Notes: a model not told the origin generated them from the letters alone. 64,000 bases of DNA from Entomomonas sp945283395 (GCA_946480835.1 CAMLLC010000009.1:1-64000), one strand, 5' to 3'. Shown: positions 36,343 to 44,556, counted from the stretch's first letter. Made by a program: numbers and translations.

Positions 36343-37224
36343 GTGGAACAGAAGGAACTACAGCAAAATTTGCCAAACAAAGAGTATCAACCTTTATCTT
36401 TGTTAGATATCTTAACGCGTAATCTATTGCTACTAACGGTCATATTCTTAAGCGTTGGCTTTGGTATAGCTGTTCAGTTATTAGATAAGCATTCGTTAGA
36501 CTGTTATTTTTTACAGCTTCAATCTGATAGATTAGGTTTTATATTTTTCATTGTAGTGGCCGCTTGTTATATAAGTTTGTTATTTATTGCCATCAATAAA
36601 CAGTGGGTTAATTTTTTTGTACAAATAATAGTAGCTATTATTCTATTTATTTTATTAATTTTTATTTTTAATCCTAATTTGCGTGTAGATATTTATTTAA
36701 ATAAGCATCACAGCAGTTTTAATACTCGTAGTTGGGATAAAGTTGAGCAATTACCCATTACTCAATTAATAAGTTTTCAATGGTTACAAATGCCAGATAA
36801 AACGGATGCTTTTTTTCCGATAGGGATCGTTTGTCCTGCTAAACATAGTTTTTATTTATTGAATTTTGTGTTTTCACATCACTATAAGTTGCCTTTAAAA
36901 AAGTATCAGCAAAATAAGTTAGCTACTGGTATTGGCTGTAATAAAGCGTCATTAAAATTGCTTAAACAAATCCCTAGTAGAGAAAAAACATTATTAACTG
37001 CTGATTATAAAGGTTTCTTAGAATTAGATAAAAATATGGATGGTAAGCGAATTAGCGAAAGACCTCTTACTATACCTATCTATGCATTACCTATAGAGCT
37101 ACAAAACCAGTTGGCAAAATATGCTGAGTTAAAACAGCTACCTTATGATCAACAAATAGTAACTCCTATTATCTTAAGACAACTATTAGAAAAAAATAAA
37201 ATGATAATGAAAGAGAAAAAATAA
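36343..37224 (+). CDS. Membrane protein of unknown function
   Basis: This is a 293-residue protein beginning at GTG with no strong ribosome binding site. Three predicted membrane helices occupy about residues 26-48, 62-82 and 88-112. The remaining about 180 residues form a soluble domain with 'FFPIGIVCPAKHSFYLLNF' and a basic C-terminal tail ending in Lys-rich sequence. I recognise no domain. Codon use is the same AT-rich style as the neighbours. A decayed pilin-like or sensor role is conceivable, but nothing in the sequence decides it. Confidence 0.55.
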   Translation: MEQKELQQNLPNKEYQPLSLLDILTRNLLLLTVIFLSVGFGIAVQLLDKHSLDCYFLQLQSDRLGFIFFIVVAACYISLLFIAINKQWVNFFVQIIVAIILFILLIFIFNPNLRVDIYLNKHHSSFNTRSWDKVEQLPITQLISFQWLQMPDKTDAFFPIGIVCPAKHSFYLLNFVFSHHYKLPLKKYQQNKLATGIGCNKASLKLLKQIPSREKTLLTADYKGFLELDKNMDGKRISERPLTIPIYALPIELQNQLAKYAELKQLPYDQQIVTPIILRQLLEKNKMIMKEKK

Positions 37225-37286
37225 CAAAAAATAGAATAAAAAATGCCGTTACTCTACTTTTACTTCTAATAATAATCTCTCATGCT

Positions 37287-37307
37287 AAAAACAGTCTCAG
37301 ACTGTTT
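37287..37307 (-). terminator. Intrinsic terminator of the candidate sRNA
   Basis: On the minus strand, an 8-bp stem AAACAGTC / GACTGTTT with a TGA loop extends into TTTTT in total. This is a compact classical terminator closing the RNA at about 37287. Confidence 0.85.
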
Positions 37308-37409
37308 CGTTTACATATCCTTGTAAACCGACCTCGACATCCGTACCACGCCCTAACTCCTGTTTCCGTGCAGGCCTTGCTTTGTTATCCTAGCAAATAA
37401 TCCCTGTTT
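37287..37409 (-). ncRNA. Candidate RsmY/RsmZ-type CsrA/RsmA-sequestering small RNA
   Basis: Read on the minus strand, this segment of about 123 nt carries six GGA motifs (first G at 37403, 37390, 37367, 37360, 37342 and 37320). Three sit in hairpin loops. A 5-bp TTGCT/AGCAA stem (37396-37377) has loop AGGATAACAA. A CCTG/CAGG stem (37374-37359) has loop CACGGAAA. A perfect 7-bp GTTTACA/TGTAAAC stem (37328-37309) has hexaloop AGGATA. The segment 'GTACGGATGT' also resembles the CsrA SELEX consensus core. It ends in an intrinsic terminator and starts after a TATGAT -10. Length, GGA count and architecture match RsmY, RsmZ and RsmX of pseudomonads. The 5' end is inferred from the -10. Confidence 0.75.
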
Positions 37410-37416
37410 AGAAGTT

Positions 37417-37422
37417 ATCATA
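37417..37422 (-). promoter_or_regulatory. Putative -10 element of the sRNA promoter
   Basis: TATGAT on the minus strand lies about eight bases before the inferred +1 at 37409. No good -35 is present at the right distance, as expected for an activator-dependent promoter such as those used by GacA. Confidence 0.55.
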
Positions 37423-37441
37423 AGAGTAACGACAATTCTGC

Positions 37442-37459
37442 ATATCTCAATTGAGATAT
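37442..37459. promoter_or_regulatory. Perfect 18-bp palindrome upstream of the sRNA
   Basis: ATATCTCAATTGAGATAT is a perfect self-complementary sequence about 33-50 bases upstream of the inferred sRNA start. Its position would suit a dimeric activator or repressor binding site overlapping the -35 region. Confidence 0.5.
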
Positions 37460-37550
37460 CAAACAATCTTTACTTTGAGGCTATATTAGCAATGAATTAT
37501 AGACTGGTAAAGATCTTTTTCGAGTAATTTATTTAGAGCAAGCTTTTAAA

Positions 37551-37567
37551 TGTAAAAAAATATTACA
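37551..37567. promoter_or_regulatory. GacA-box-like inverted repeat
   Basis: TGTAA-N7-TTACA resembles the GacA upstream activating sequence TGTAAG-N6-CTTACA, but with one base less spacing and A for the inner G/C. It lies about 140-160 bases upstream of the inferred sRNA start, within the range seen for pseudomonad rsm genes. Confidence 0.35.
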
Positions 37568-37875
37568 TTTCCTTGTGATATGAGAAATAGATCACATTAC
37601 ACATAAAAAATTTATGTATTTCCAGATTATTATAGTAATCTATACCATTGGTCATAAATTATGAGTTACTAAATTAAAAGATAAAGATGTATTAATTATC
37701 CCATTCATTTAATCAGTATTAAGAGCTAATATTGTCATTAACAATATAAAAGTATAGCTGTTTTAGAGCTAATACTTTGGGTTAGCTATTAACTATATGC
37801 ATTGGTATTATAAAACTAAAATAATAAGGTATAGCCATCAAATTAACTGAGTAAAGACGAATTAGTTTATTGTAA

Positions 37876-37904
37876 ACAAAGGCGGAATATGATTCCGCCT
37901 TTGT
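37876..37904 (-). terminator. Terminator of the MscS-family channel gene
   Basis: A perfect 12-bp stem ACAAAGGCGGAA / TTCCGCCTTTGT with a five-base loop lies two bases after the minus-strand stop. A short T tract follows. Confidence 0.8.
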
Positions 37905-37906
37905 GC

Positions 37907-39154
37907 TTATTTGTTATTATGTTCTCTTAATAAGCGCATATTAACTACATCTGTACCACTAGGATCTTGAAATACATGTAAGCCAAATTCTGGTAAAATA
38001 GCCAATAAGTGATCAAAAATATCAGATTGGATGTTTTCGTAAAAAGCCCATCTAGTATCATTGGTGAAACAATATAATTCTAAAGGTATACCCTCAGCGG
38101 TAGGGGCCATTTGTCTTACTAATAATGTTAAATCTTGATGAATTTTAGGATGGCTTTTTAGATAATTAATCACGTAGGCTCTAAACGTACCAAAATTAGT
38201 AATACGCCGTGAGTTGACTTTATTGTTATCGCCATACTCTTTATTCCATTGGGTTATTTCTTGATCTTTTTCTAGTAAATAATTTGTAAGTAATTTGAAT
38301 TGTCTTAAGTGGTTTTCTTCATCTTTGGTTAAGAAATGAACGCTATTTTGATCTATATATAAACTTCTTTTAATACGTCTCCCGCCTGTTTCTTGCATTC
38401 CTCGCCAGTTTTTGAATGAGTCTGTCATAAACTTTTTAGTGGGTATAGTTGTGATAGTTTTGTCCCAGTTTTGTACTTTAACAGTATGAAGTGCTATATC
38501 TATCACATTGCCATCAGCATTAAGTTGTGGTATTTCAATCCAGTCGCCAATGCGAATCATATCATTGGATGAAATTTGTACACTAGCTACTAGTGATAGT
38601 AAAGTATCTTGGAAGATTAACATTAACACCGCAGCCATAGCACCCAGACCTGATAGCAAGATGATAGGTGATTTATCTATGAGCGTAGCAATGATAAGGA
38701 TAGTGGCAATAGAAAAAATAATAATCTTAATTATTTGAATATAACCTTTAATAGGTTTATCCGCAGCATCAGGGCGTTTTTGCCAAAGTGCATTGATAAT
38801 ATTCAAAATGTTACTTAAAGCCAATACTAAGGTTAAAATAACAAAAGCAGAACAAATGTTATCTACAACTTGAATAAAAGCTTTAGGTAAATCTGGCACC
38901 GCTTTGATTCCTAGGGAAATTACTAAAGCTGGCACAACATTTGAAATTCTTGTAACTACATTATCTTTGCTAAGTAAATCATCTTTACGTAATAGGGTAA
39001 CTTTGAGTAATTTAGTGATGCCTCGTACTAGGATACGTTTCACCATAAAATTAGCAATCCAGGCAACTATAACCAGTATGCTAAGACAAATAATAGTAAA
39101 AGCTATAGGGTATTCTTTTAGCCAACTAACCAGTTCATGGTAATAATAAAGCAT
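37907..39154 (-). CDS. MscS-family mechanosensitive channel (YbdG/MscM-like)
   Basis: This is a 415-residue inner-membrane protein with about five helices in the first 180 residues, then the MscS pore and beta domains. The pore-lining TM3 segment is 'LSGLGAMAAVLMLIFQDTLLSLVASVQI', followed by 'MIRIGDWIEIPQLNADGNVIDI' and 'IPTKKFMTDSFKNWRGM'. The extended C-terminal domain with 'FTNDTRWAFYENIQSDIFDHLLAILPEFGLHVFQDPSG' is the hallmark of the YbdG/MscM subgroup. It releases solutes on hypo-osmotic shock. It lies near proWV, which handles the opposite osmotic stress, though separated by about 490 bases. Confidence 0.9.
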   Translation of the reverse strand: MLYYYHELVSWLKEYPIAFTIICLSILVIVAWIANFMVKRILVRGITKLLKVTLLRKDDLLSKDNVVTRISNVVPALVISLGIKAVPDLPKAFIQVVDNICSAFVILTLVLALSNILNIINALWQKRPDAADKPIKGYIQIIKIIIFSIATILIIATLIDKSPIILLSGLGAMAAVLMLIFQDTLLSLVASVQISSNDMIRIGDWIEIPQLNADGNVIDIALHTVKVQNWDKTITTIPTKKFMTDSFKNWRGMQETGGRRIKRSLYIDQNSVHFLTKDEENHLRQFKLLTNYLLEKDQEITQWNKEYGDNNKVNSRRITNFGTFRAYVINYLKSHPKIHQDLTLLVRQMAPTAEGIPLELYCFTNDTRWAFYENIQSDIFDHLLAILPEFGLHVFQDPSGTDVVNMRLLREHNNK

Positions 39155-39645
39155 TCTTAATCCTTTTTTAAAATAATATATAACTTCTATAGCCTAACAG
39201 ATACAGCTTGATAAACAAGCTAGAAATGTAATTAATTTAAGGGGATAATTTATGGATCAAATGAGTTATTAGTTGATAGGTTTAATAACGGAGGCTTCTT
39301 AACTGGCAAGATTATTCTCATTTAAGACTATTTATAAAGATGTTAATAGTGACTTATGGAACTTCTAGCTTATTTAGGGAGGAAATCTATTCTGTTAAAG
39401 TTCTTAAACATAGTATTAGAACTTTAATTAGAAATGTTTTATCTATTAATTGCCTGTGAGTTACTTGCAATTTACTGGTTAAGTTAAATAGCTGGTTGTT
39501 AGCTGTGGCCTCTTAGCTGCATTCAGTTCAAATTAGATCCAATTAAATAACCCTATGATTTGCTTGCCAATCAACCAAATGAAGTAGTATAAATAACTAT
39601 CACCTCACATTAACCTCTATATTAAAAAGCTTTTATGAGTATTGA
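39155..39645. other. Intergenic region between the MscS-family gene and proW
   Basis: This is about 490 bases of AT-rich DNA between two minus-strand genes. I see no gene, stable hairpin or recognisable remnant in it. It should contain the promoter of the MscS-family gene. Confidence 0.4.
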
Positions 39646-40677
39646 TTAGTTATCTTGTAAGTTATGTAAACGTTCTTTAAGCCATTCGATACGGCTTTTA
39701 CGTTTTTCTAATTGGGAGTGACCAAAACTTTCTGTAATGCGGTCTAAGACGACAGCTAGTAAAACAACTGCGAGGCCGCTTTTGAAGCCTAAGCTGATAT
39801 TAAGAGTATTTAAACTGCCATTAACTAATTGTCCTAAGCCTTCTACCCCAACCATAGAAGCAATAATGACCATAGAAAGTGACATCATTAAACATTGATT
39901 AACGCCTGTCATAATAGATGGCATGGCATTAGGCAATTGCACTTTGAAAAGTAATTGCCAGAAGGTACATCCAAATGAACGGCCAGCTTCAAGTAATTCT
40001 CTATTTACTTGTTTTATCCCTAGCTGAGTTAGACGCACGGCCGGGGGCATTGCAAAAATAATGGTAGCAATAATACCCACACTATAACCTATACTAAAAA
40101 GCATAGTAACAGGGATTAGATAAACAAAAGCTGGCATAGTTTGCATAAGATCAAGTATAGGACGTACTATATACTCTACATAGCGATTTTTAGCCATGCA
40201 AATACCTAGTGGAATGCCTATCATTAAACTAATAAGGGTAGAGCTTAATACTAACCCTAGCGTGATCATAGTAGGGTTCCAGTAACCCACTGGTTTGCCC
40301 AATTCATAAAGTAGATAAGCTAAATAACCAAAGGAGATAGCTGACAACACATAAGTGATTTTATTGCGCCAAAAAGTTAATAAATACAACCAAATAGCTA
40401 GCAAAGTAAGCTCCCAAAAGCCATTGGCAAATCCATAGAGAATAAGCAATAGTGCTAGTGCAGTAAAAATTGCAAAACGGTAACTAACTCGCCAAAAAGC
40501 AAGCCCCACAATGGCCGCAATAATAATCCAAGGAGGAATGAATAATAAGCAAGCTTCAATGCTTTTACCTATATATTCTAAGCTATTTCCTACTGCCGTA
40601 AAAAAGCTACCATAATTATCTTGTAAAAATAGGACACCCTGCTCGATCCAGTCTCCTAGGTCAAACTTAATGGTCAT
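39646..40677 (-). CDS. proW: Glycine betaine/proline ABC transporter permease
   Basis: This is a 343-residue permease of the ProW/OpuAB type. An N-terminal cytosolic/amphipathic stretch precedes about six or seven membrane helices. The binding-protein-dependent transport signature with the EAA loop is 'LLEAGRSFGCTFWQLLFKVQLPNAMPSIMTG'. 'TMPAFVYLIPVTMLFSIGYSVGIIATII' is strongly conserved in betaine permeases. It overlaps proV by four bases. No periplasmic binding protein gene (proX) follows it, so the substrate-binding component must be encoded elsewhere. Confidence 0.9.
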   Translation of the reverse strand: MTIKFDLGDWIEQGVLFLQDNYGSFFTAVGNSLEYIGKSIEACLLFIPPWIIIAAIVGLAFWRVSYRFAIFTALALLLILYGFANGFWELTLLAIWLYLLTFWRNKITYVLSAISFGYLAYLLYELGKPVGYWNPTMITLGLVLSSTLISLMIGIPLGICMAKNRYVEYIVRPILDLMQTMPAFVYLIPVTMLFSIGYSVGIIATIIFAMPPAVRLTQLGIKQVNRELLEAGRSFGCTFWQLLFKVQLPNAMPSIMTGVNQCLMMSLSMVIIASMVGVEGLGQLVNGSLNTLNISLGFKSGLAVVLLAVVLDRITESFGHSQLEKRKSRIEWLKERLHNLQDN

Positions 40678-41702
40678 TGTTTAGCTCCATATAAAGCTCC
40701 TAGAACTTCTGCATCTGATATATAACCTTTAGGATGACCCTGTTCATCTATAACTAGCAAAATTTTTTTATTTATCACTAAGTTTTCTATGACATCCGAC
40801 AGTAACGTATTAGCCTTAATTGATTCGCTTGGTAGCGGTTGAGTTGCGTTTAAAGGTACAGCAATATCAATAGCTCTAATAAAACGTGTAGTATCAATGG
40901 TATCAAAAAAGCTACGGACATACTCATTAGCTGGATTAGTAATAAGTTGTTGTGGAGTACCTACTTGAACTAATTGTCCAGCCTGCATAATAGCTATTCT
41001 AGAGCCGATCCGTAAAGCTTCCTCTATATCATGAGAAACGAAAATAATAGTACGCCTGTGCTCTTTTTGTAATTGTAATAACATATCTTGCATTTCACGT
41101 CTTTTAAGAGGGTCTAAGGCAGAAAAAGCTTCATCCATAATAATAATGGATGGATTTAATGCTAACGCTCTAGCTAAGCCTACGCGTTGTTGCATCCCTC
41201 CCGACAGCTCATGGGGGTATTTTTTGGCAAAAGTGGCTAACCCCGTTTGCTCTAACACTTGCATAGCACGATATTCTCGCTCTTTCTTAGCTATTTTGGC
41301 TACTTCTAAACCAAAAGCAACATTACCTAAAGCTGTTCTATTAGGTAATAGAGCAAAAGACTGAAATACCATGCTCATATCTTGGCGGCGTAAAGTAATA
41401 ATTTCTTTAGTAGTTAATTTAAAAATATCACGATTATCAATAAGTATTTCACCTGCAGTAGGTTCATACAGACGGTTAATTAAGCGCGCTAGGGTAGATT
41501 TACCAGAACCTGATAATCCCATAATGACAAAAATTTCACCCTCGCCAATTTCCAACGAGACATTACTGATGCCCACCAGTAATTCTTTTTCTTCTAAAAT
41601 TTTTTCTTTTGACCAGCCTTGTTTTAGTAAAGCTATAGCCTCAATTGGTTTTGTGCCGAAAATTTTATAAAGATTGTTTAACACGATCTTGGGAGATTGC
41701 AT
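40674..41702 (-). CDS. proV: Glycine betaine/proline ABC transporter ATPase
   Basis: This is a 342-residue ATPase of the ProV/OpuAA group. The long N-terminal 'LYKIFGTKPIEAIALLKQGWSKE' precedes Walker A 'IMGLSGSGKSTLARLINRLYEP', the signature 'LSGGMQQRVGLARALALNP' and Walker B 'IIIMDEAFSALDPLKRREMQ'. The C-terminus retains roughly one CBS-like unit ('KKILLVIDEQGHPKGYISDAEVLGALYG') where E. coli ProV (400 residues) has two. CBS modules sense ionic strength in OpuA, so osmotic gating may be altered here. It is the first gene of the proVW operon, divergent from the decayed membrane gene. Confidence 0.92.
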   Translation of the reverse strand: MQSPKIVLNNLYKIFGTKPIEAIALLKQGWSKEKILEEKELLVGISNVSLEIGEGEIFVIMGLSGSGKSTLARLINRLYEPTAGEILIDNRDIFKLTTKEIITLRRQDMSMVFQSFALLPNRTALGNVAFGLEVAKIAKKEREYRAMQVLEQTGLATFAKKYPHELSGGMQQRVGLARALALNPSIIIMDEAFSALDPLKRREMQDMLLQLQKEHRRTIIFVSHDIEEALRIGSRIAIMQAGQLVQVGTPQQLITNPANEYVRSFFDTIDTTRFIRAIDIAVPLNATQPLPSESIKANTLLSDVIENLVINKKILLVIDEQGHPKGYISDAEVLGALYGAKQ

Positions 41703-41839
41703 CTAAGCGCCTTACATATTACTTAAATGAAAGTTAATAAAATTCTATTATACTGTATTTAATGTAAATCAGGTATAAAGGCTGACATGGTAGATTATTA
41801 GTCTATCTTATTTTCTTAATTTAACTATTGTATTGATCT

Positions 41840-42273
41840 ATGAACAACTTCTTTATTGGTTATATGATTTGTTGGGGTATAGCCTGTTTAATAGCGGTAG
41901 CATTAATTCTTAATAATTTTAAGAAGCTTGATATTGCTTCTAGGGGTTATTGGCAATGGCTATTTCAACCTTGGAAAATCATCACATTCTTAATAGCAAT
42001 GACAGGACTTATCCTGATAGCACCTTATTCAGGTTAGGTTACATGAAATTATGTTGATGCCTGTTTCATGGCGATTTTGACCTATTTAAAGCACTTTGGA
42101 CAGTTGCAATATTATCTAAAACATTACAGCGAAAACGAGCTTTCTGGCAACTATATGTGGTAATTTGTATATAGTTGTTTTCAGCCAGCTGGAACTATGA
42201 TCTTTATTTAGTAAGTAAAGAGGGGTATTATCCATTAACTTGGTCAGCCAATATAGTAGCTTTTGTGTGGTAA
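41840..42273 (+). pseudogene. Decayed conserved membrane protein gene
   Basis: The first 65 codons are open and encode two helices ending 'IAPYSG'. Translation in the same frame past the TAG at 42035 continues with recognisable sequence: 'T', a TGA where Trp is expected, then 'NYVDACFMAILTYL'. Near 42090 the coherent frame shifts by one and proceeds 'LWTVAILSKTLQRKRAFWQLY', a TAG, 'LFSASWNYDLYLVSKEGYYP' and 'LTWSANIVAFVW'. The parts match, from memory, a pseudomonad membrane protein of about 150 residues with four or five helices. There are at least three stops and one frameshift, so it is non-functional unless the two-helix N-terminus has a role. Confidence 0.75.
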
Positions 42274-42384
42274 GTAACTAGATCATGAAATTTATTCTTA
42301 ACATAACTAGTTTCCTCTGCCGTATTATAGAAATGGTAATACATGGCTTGCTTGTTGGTAGCTATCGTGACTTATGGAGATAAA

Positions 42385-42762
42385 ATGCGCTTACTATTGT
42401 TAGTTGTTAGTAGCTTGATATTAACAAGTTGTTCAACAGTTTCTACTGAGAAATATGAAGCTTTATTAAATGGCTGGCTTAATAGATCAGAACTGGACTT
42501 GGTTAGTCATTGGGGAGCACCAGATAATGTGTATCAGGTAGAGGATAAAAAATTTCTATCCTATTACTCGCAACATAATAGTTACATCCCGAGCACAGCC
42601 TATTATTATCAGCCTTTTTTTACGGGTGGTTGGCCTTATTATGATCCTATTGAAGATGCCTCTTATCAAGTTATAAGTAAGGTGTGTAAAACAACCTTCA
42701 CAATAGAACAACATACAATAACTCATTGGAACCATCAAGGAGATGGTTGTATTGCTCAATAA
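42385..42762 (+). CDS. Small lipoprotein of unknown function
   Basis: This is a 125-residue lipoprotein. The open frame begins 14 codons upstream, but the ATG at 42385 has TGGAGA five bases before it and gives the leader MRLLLLVVSSLILTSC with a clear lipobox (Cys16). The mature part has a SmpA/BamE-like opening 'LLNGWLNRSELDLVSHWGAPDNVYQVEDKKFLSY', a pattern shared by small outer-membrane lipoproteins that measure 'G.P..V....G...W.Y'. A Tyr-rich stretch follows. There are two cysteines in the C-terminal part (in 'KVCKTTF' and 'GDGCIAQ'). Function unknown. Confidence 0.75.
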   Translation: MRLLLLVVSSLILTSCSTVSTEKYEALLNGWLNRSELDLVSHWGAPDNVYQVEDKKFLSYYSQHNSYIPSTAYYYQPFFTGGWPYYDPIEDASYQVISKVCKTTFTIEQHTITHWNHQGDGCIAQ

Positions 42763-43077
42763 AGATTGTTTGAAGAGCTGTAGTACTATTTTTATGAGTT
42801 AGAATGGTTGTAGAGTAGATTTAATAGCTGCTAATTGTTTAGTCAAGACTTACACTAATTAACTAAGCAAAAAGTATAAGAAATGAGTATTTTTTGATCT
42901 TAGTAGGTATTATATAACAGTTTTTATTCTATACTGTAATTCGGTATTTTTTGCAAGCAAGATTTAGCCATCTTTTTTCTATGAGTTTCTGGGCAAAGTT
43001 GTCAAAATCAAGCTTATAAAAATTGCCGTTTTAGGCCTTTTAAAAAGTAAGTGAAATGAAGTAAAGTGGAGTTAGTT
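42763..43077. other. Intergenic region and probable long leader of cold-shock gene
   Basis: This is about 315 bases between the lipoprotein and cold-shock genes. Cold-shock genes commonly have long structured 5' leaders, and this spacing would allow one, but I cannot define a thermosensor fold or a cold box by eye. Confidence 0.4.
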
Positions 43078-43287
43078 ATGGCTGATCGTGAGGTTGGAAC
43101 TGTTAAGTGGTTTAATGATGCTAAAGGATTCGGCTTTATTATTAGAGAAAATGGAGCAGATGTATTTGTTCATTATCAAGCTATTCGTGGTGATGGGCAT
43201 CGCTCTTTGTCAGATGGACAAAAAGTAGAATTTTCAGTGGTACAAGGGCAAAAAGGTTTACAAGCAGAAGATGTAGTTAAAATTTAA
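43078..43287 (+). CDS. Cold-shock domain protein (CspA family)
   Basis: This is a 69-residue OB-fold RNA chaperone. RNP1 is 'KGFGFIIRENG' and RNP2 is 'DVFVHYQAI', following 'GTVKWFNDA'. The C-terminal 'GQKVEFSVVQGQKGLQAEDV' is canonical. The open frame can be extended four codons to a GTG, but the ATG at 43078 begins MADREVGTVKW and has GGAG six bases before it. It is closer to the CspA consensus than the gene at 3441-3665. Confidence 0.95.
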   Translation: MADREVGTVKWFNDAKGFGFIIRENGADVFVHYQAIRGDGHRSLSDGQKVEFSVVQGQKGLQAEDVVKI

Positions 43288-43309
43288 ATAAAATTACTAT
43301 TTATCTAAT

Positions 43310-43339
43310 AAATCCCAACATTAAGTTGGGATTTATTTT
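43310..43339 (+). terminator. Intrinsic terminator after the cold-shock gene
   Basis: A stem AAATCCCAAC / GTTGGGATTT around a five-base loop is followed by ATTTT, 22 bases after the stop. Confidence 0.85.
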
Positions 43340-43474
43340 GATAGTTTTGCTATTATTGTCGCTAATGAGAAAGTTTCTTATAATTGTAATATATTCAATA
43401 TAAGTATAAATTATTAGGTATGTCTTATTAATTATACTATGCAAACAAAACAACACTTTCAGGGGAAGATCTCA

Positions 43475-44302
43475 ATGAAAAAAATCTTAGCCAGTTCTGC
43501 ACTTGCAGTTACTATTGCTCTTACAGGTTGTACTGCTACGGATACAACAAATGGCGGAGCAGTGGGAGTACAGCGTAAGCAATACATGTTTAGTATGCTG
43601 TCAGAACAAGAAGTAAATGATATGTATGCGCAGTCTTATGCAAAAACTTTACAAGATGCGCAGGCACATGGTGCTTTAGTGAGTAAAAATGATAAGCAAA
43701 TGCAAAGATTACAAGCAATTGCTAATAGATTGATTGCTCAAGTAAGTACATTTAGACCTGAGGCTGCAAATTGGAAATGGGATGTTAATCTAATTAGAAG
43801 TGATGAAGTAAATGCTAACTGTGGTCCTGGCGGTAAAATTATATTCTACACAGGTATTTTAGATTCGCTCAAGCTAACTGATGATGAAATTGCGGCGGTA
43901 ATGGGGCATGAAATAGCTCACGCTTTACGTGAGCATGGCCGGGAAGCTATGTCTAAAGCTTATGCGGTAAATGCTGGTAGTGAATTAGCGGGTATATTGG
44001 GGGCAAAAAAAGAAAATATTAATTTGGGTCAAATGGGTGTTCATTATTTGATGACATTGCCTAATAGTCGCACCAATGAAAATGAAGCAGATTTAATAGG
44101 TTTAGAATTGGCGGCACGTGCTGGCTATAATCCTGAGGCTGCTATTAATTTATGGAAAAAAATGAGTGCAGCTGGCGGTGGTTCAATCCCAGAGTTTATG
44201 AGTACCCATCCTGCTAATGAAAGTCGTATAGCTTCTTTACAAGCAGCGATGCCTAAAGTGTTACCCTTATATGAAGCAGATAAGAAAAATTATAAGAATT
44301 AA
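43475..44302 (+). CDS. M48-family metallopeptidase lipoprotein
   Basis: This is a 275-residue lipoprotein zinc protease of the LoiP/YcaL/BepA group. The leader MKKILASSALAVTIALTGC provides the lipobox. The zinc site H145-E-x-x-H149 lies in 'MGHEIAHALREHGRE', and the third ligand is in 'NENEADLIGLELAARAGYNPEAA'. 'STHPANESRIASLQ' closes the catalytic domain, and there is no TPR extension as in BepA. It is expected to perform periplasmic quality control of outer-membrane proteins. The ATG at 43475 is chosen over one 12 codons upstream because AGGGGA precedes it and only then is the leader typical. Confidence 0.9.
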   Translation: MKKILASSALAVTIALTGCTATDTTNGGAVGVQRKQYMFSMLSEQEVNDMYAQSYAKTLQDAQAHGALVSKNDKQMQRLQAIANRLIAQVSTFRPEAANWKWDVNLIRSDEVNANCGPGGKIIFYTGILDSLKLTDDEIAAVMGHEIAHALREHGREAMSKAYAVNAGSELAGILGAKKENINLGQMGVHYLMTLPNSRTNENEADLIGLELAARAGYNPEAAINLWKKMSAAGGGSIPEFMSTHPANESRIASLQAAMPKVLPLYEADKKNYKN

Positions 44303-44312
44303 TTTTGTTAAA

Positions 44313-44342
44313 GAGAGCTAACTAATTAAGTTAGCTCTTCTT
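44313..44342 (+). terminator. Terminator after the M48 protease gene
   Basis: AGAGCTAACT / AGTTAGCTCT stem with a five-base loop, followed by TCTTGTT, 11 bases after the stop. Confidence 0.75.
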
Positions 44343-44523
44343 GTTAATTTATTAATGAGGTATTTTTATATAACAATAAAAACTAGCTTTTATGCTAAGT
44401 GGATTAACTTCATGAGTTTTTATTATCTTACTTTAATAATGACGACATTAATAATAGTTGTAAAAATAAAAGTTATAAGTAATAAAGTAACAATCTATTG
44501 CATTCACTAGCAGCTTACTAACC

Positions 44524-44556
44524 AGCTTTAACCACTAATACATAGTGGTTAAAGCT
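44524..44556. terminator. Thirteen-bp hairpin downstream of the GDT1-family gene
   Basis: AGCTTTAACCACT pairs perfectly with AGTGGTTAAAGCT around a seven-base loop. It lies 72 bases beyond the minus-strand stop. The better T tract (GATTTTG) is on the plus strand, so direction is uncertain. Confidence 0.55.

Larger units (their letters stand above)
37225..37906. other. Long intergenic region holding a candidate sRNA gene
   Basis: This region holds the candidate RsmY/Z-type sRNA on the minus strand (37287-37409), its upstream palindrome and box-like elements (37442-37596), and the mscS-family gene terminator (37876-37904). Base composition of the sRNA segment is visibly richer in G+C than the surrounding DNA, as expected of a structured RNA. 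Confidence 0.7.

Noticed and set aside
37574..37596. TGTGAT / ATCACA inverted repeat as a CRP or Vfr site
   Set aside because: The half-sites are 11 bases apart rather than four, so it does not fit the CRP spacing; kept only as an unidentified dyad.
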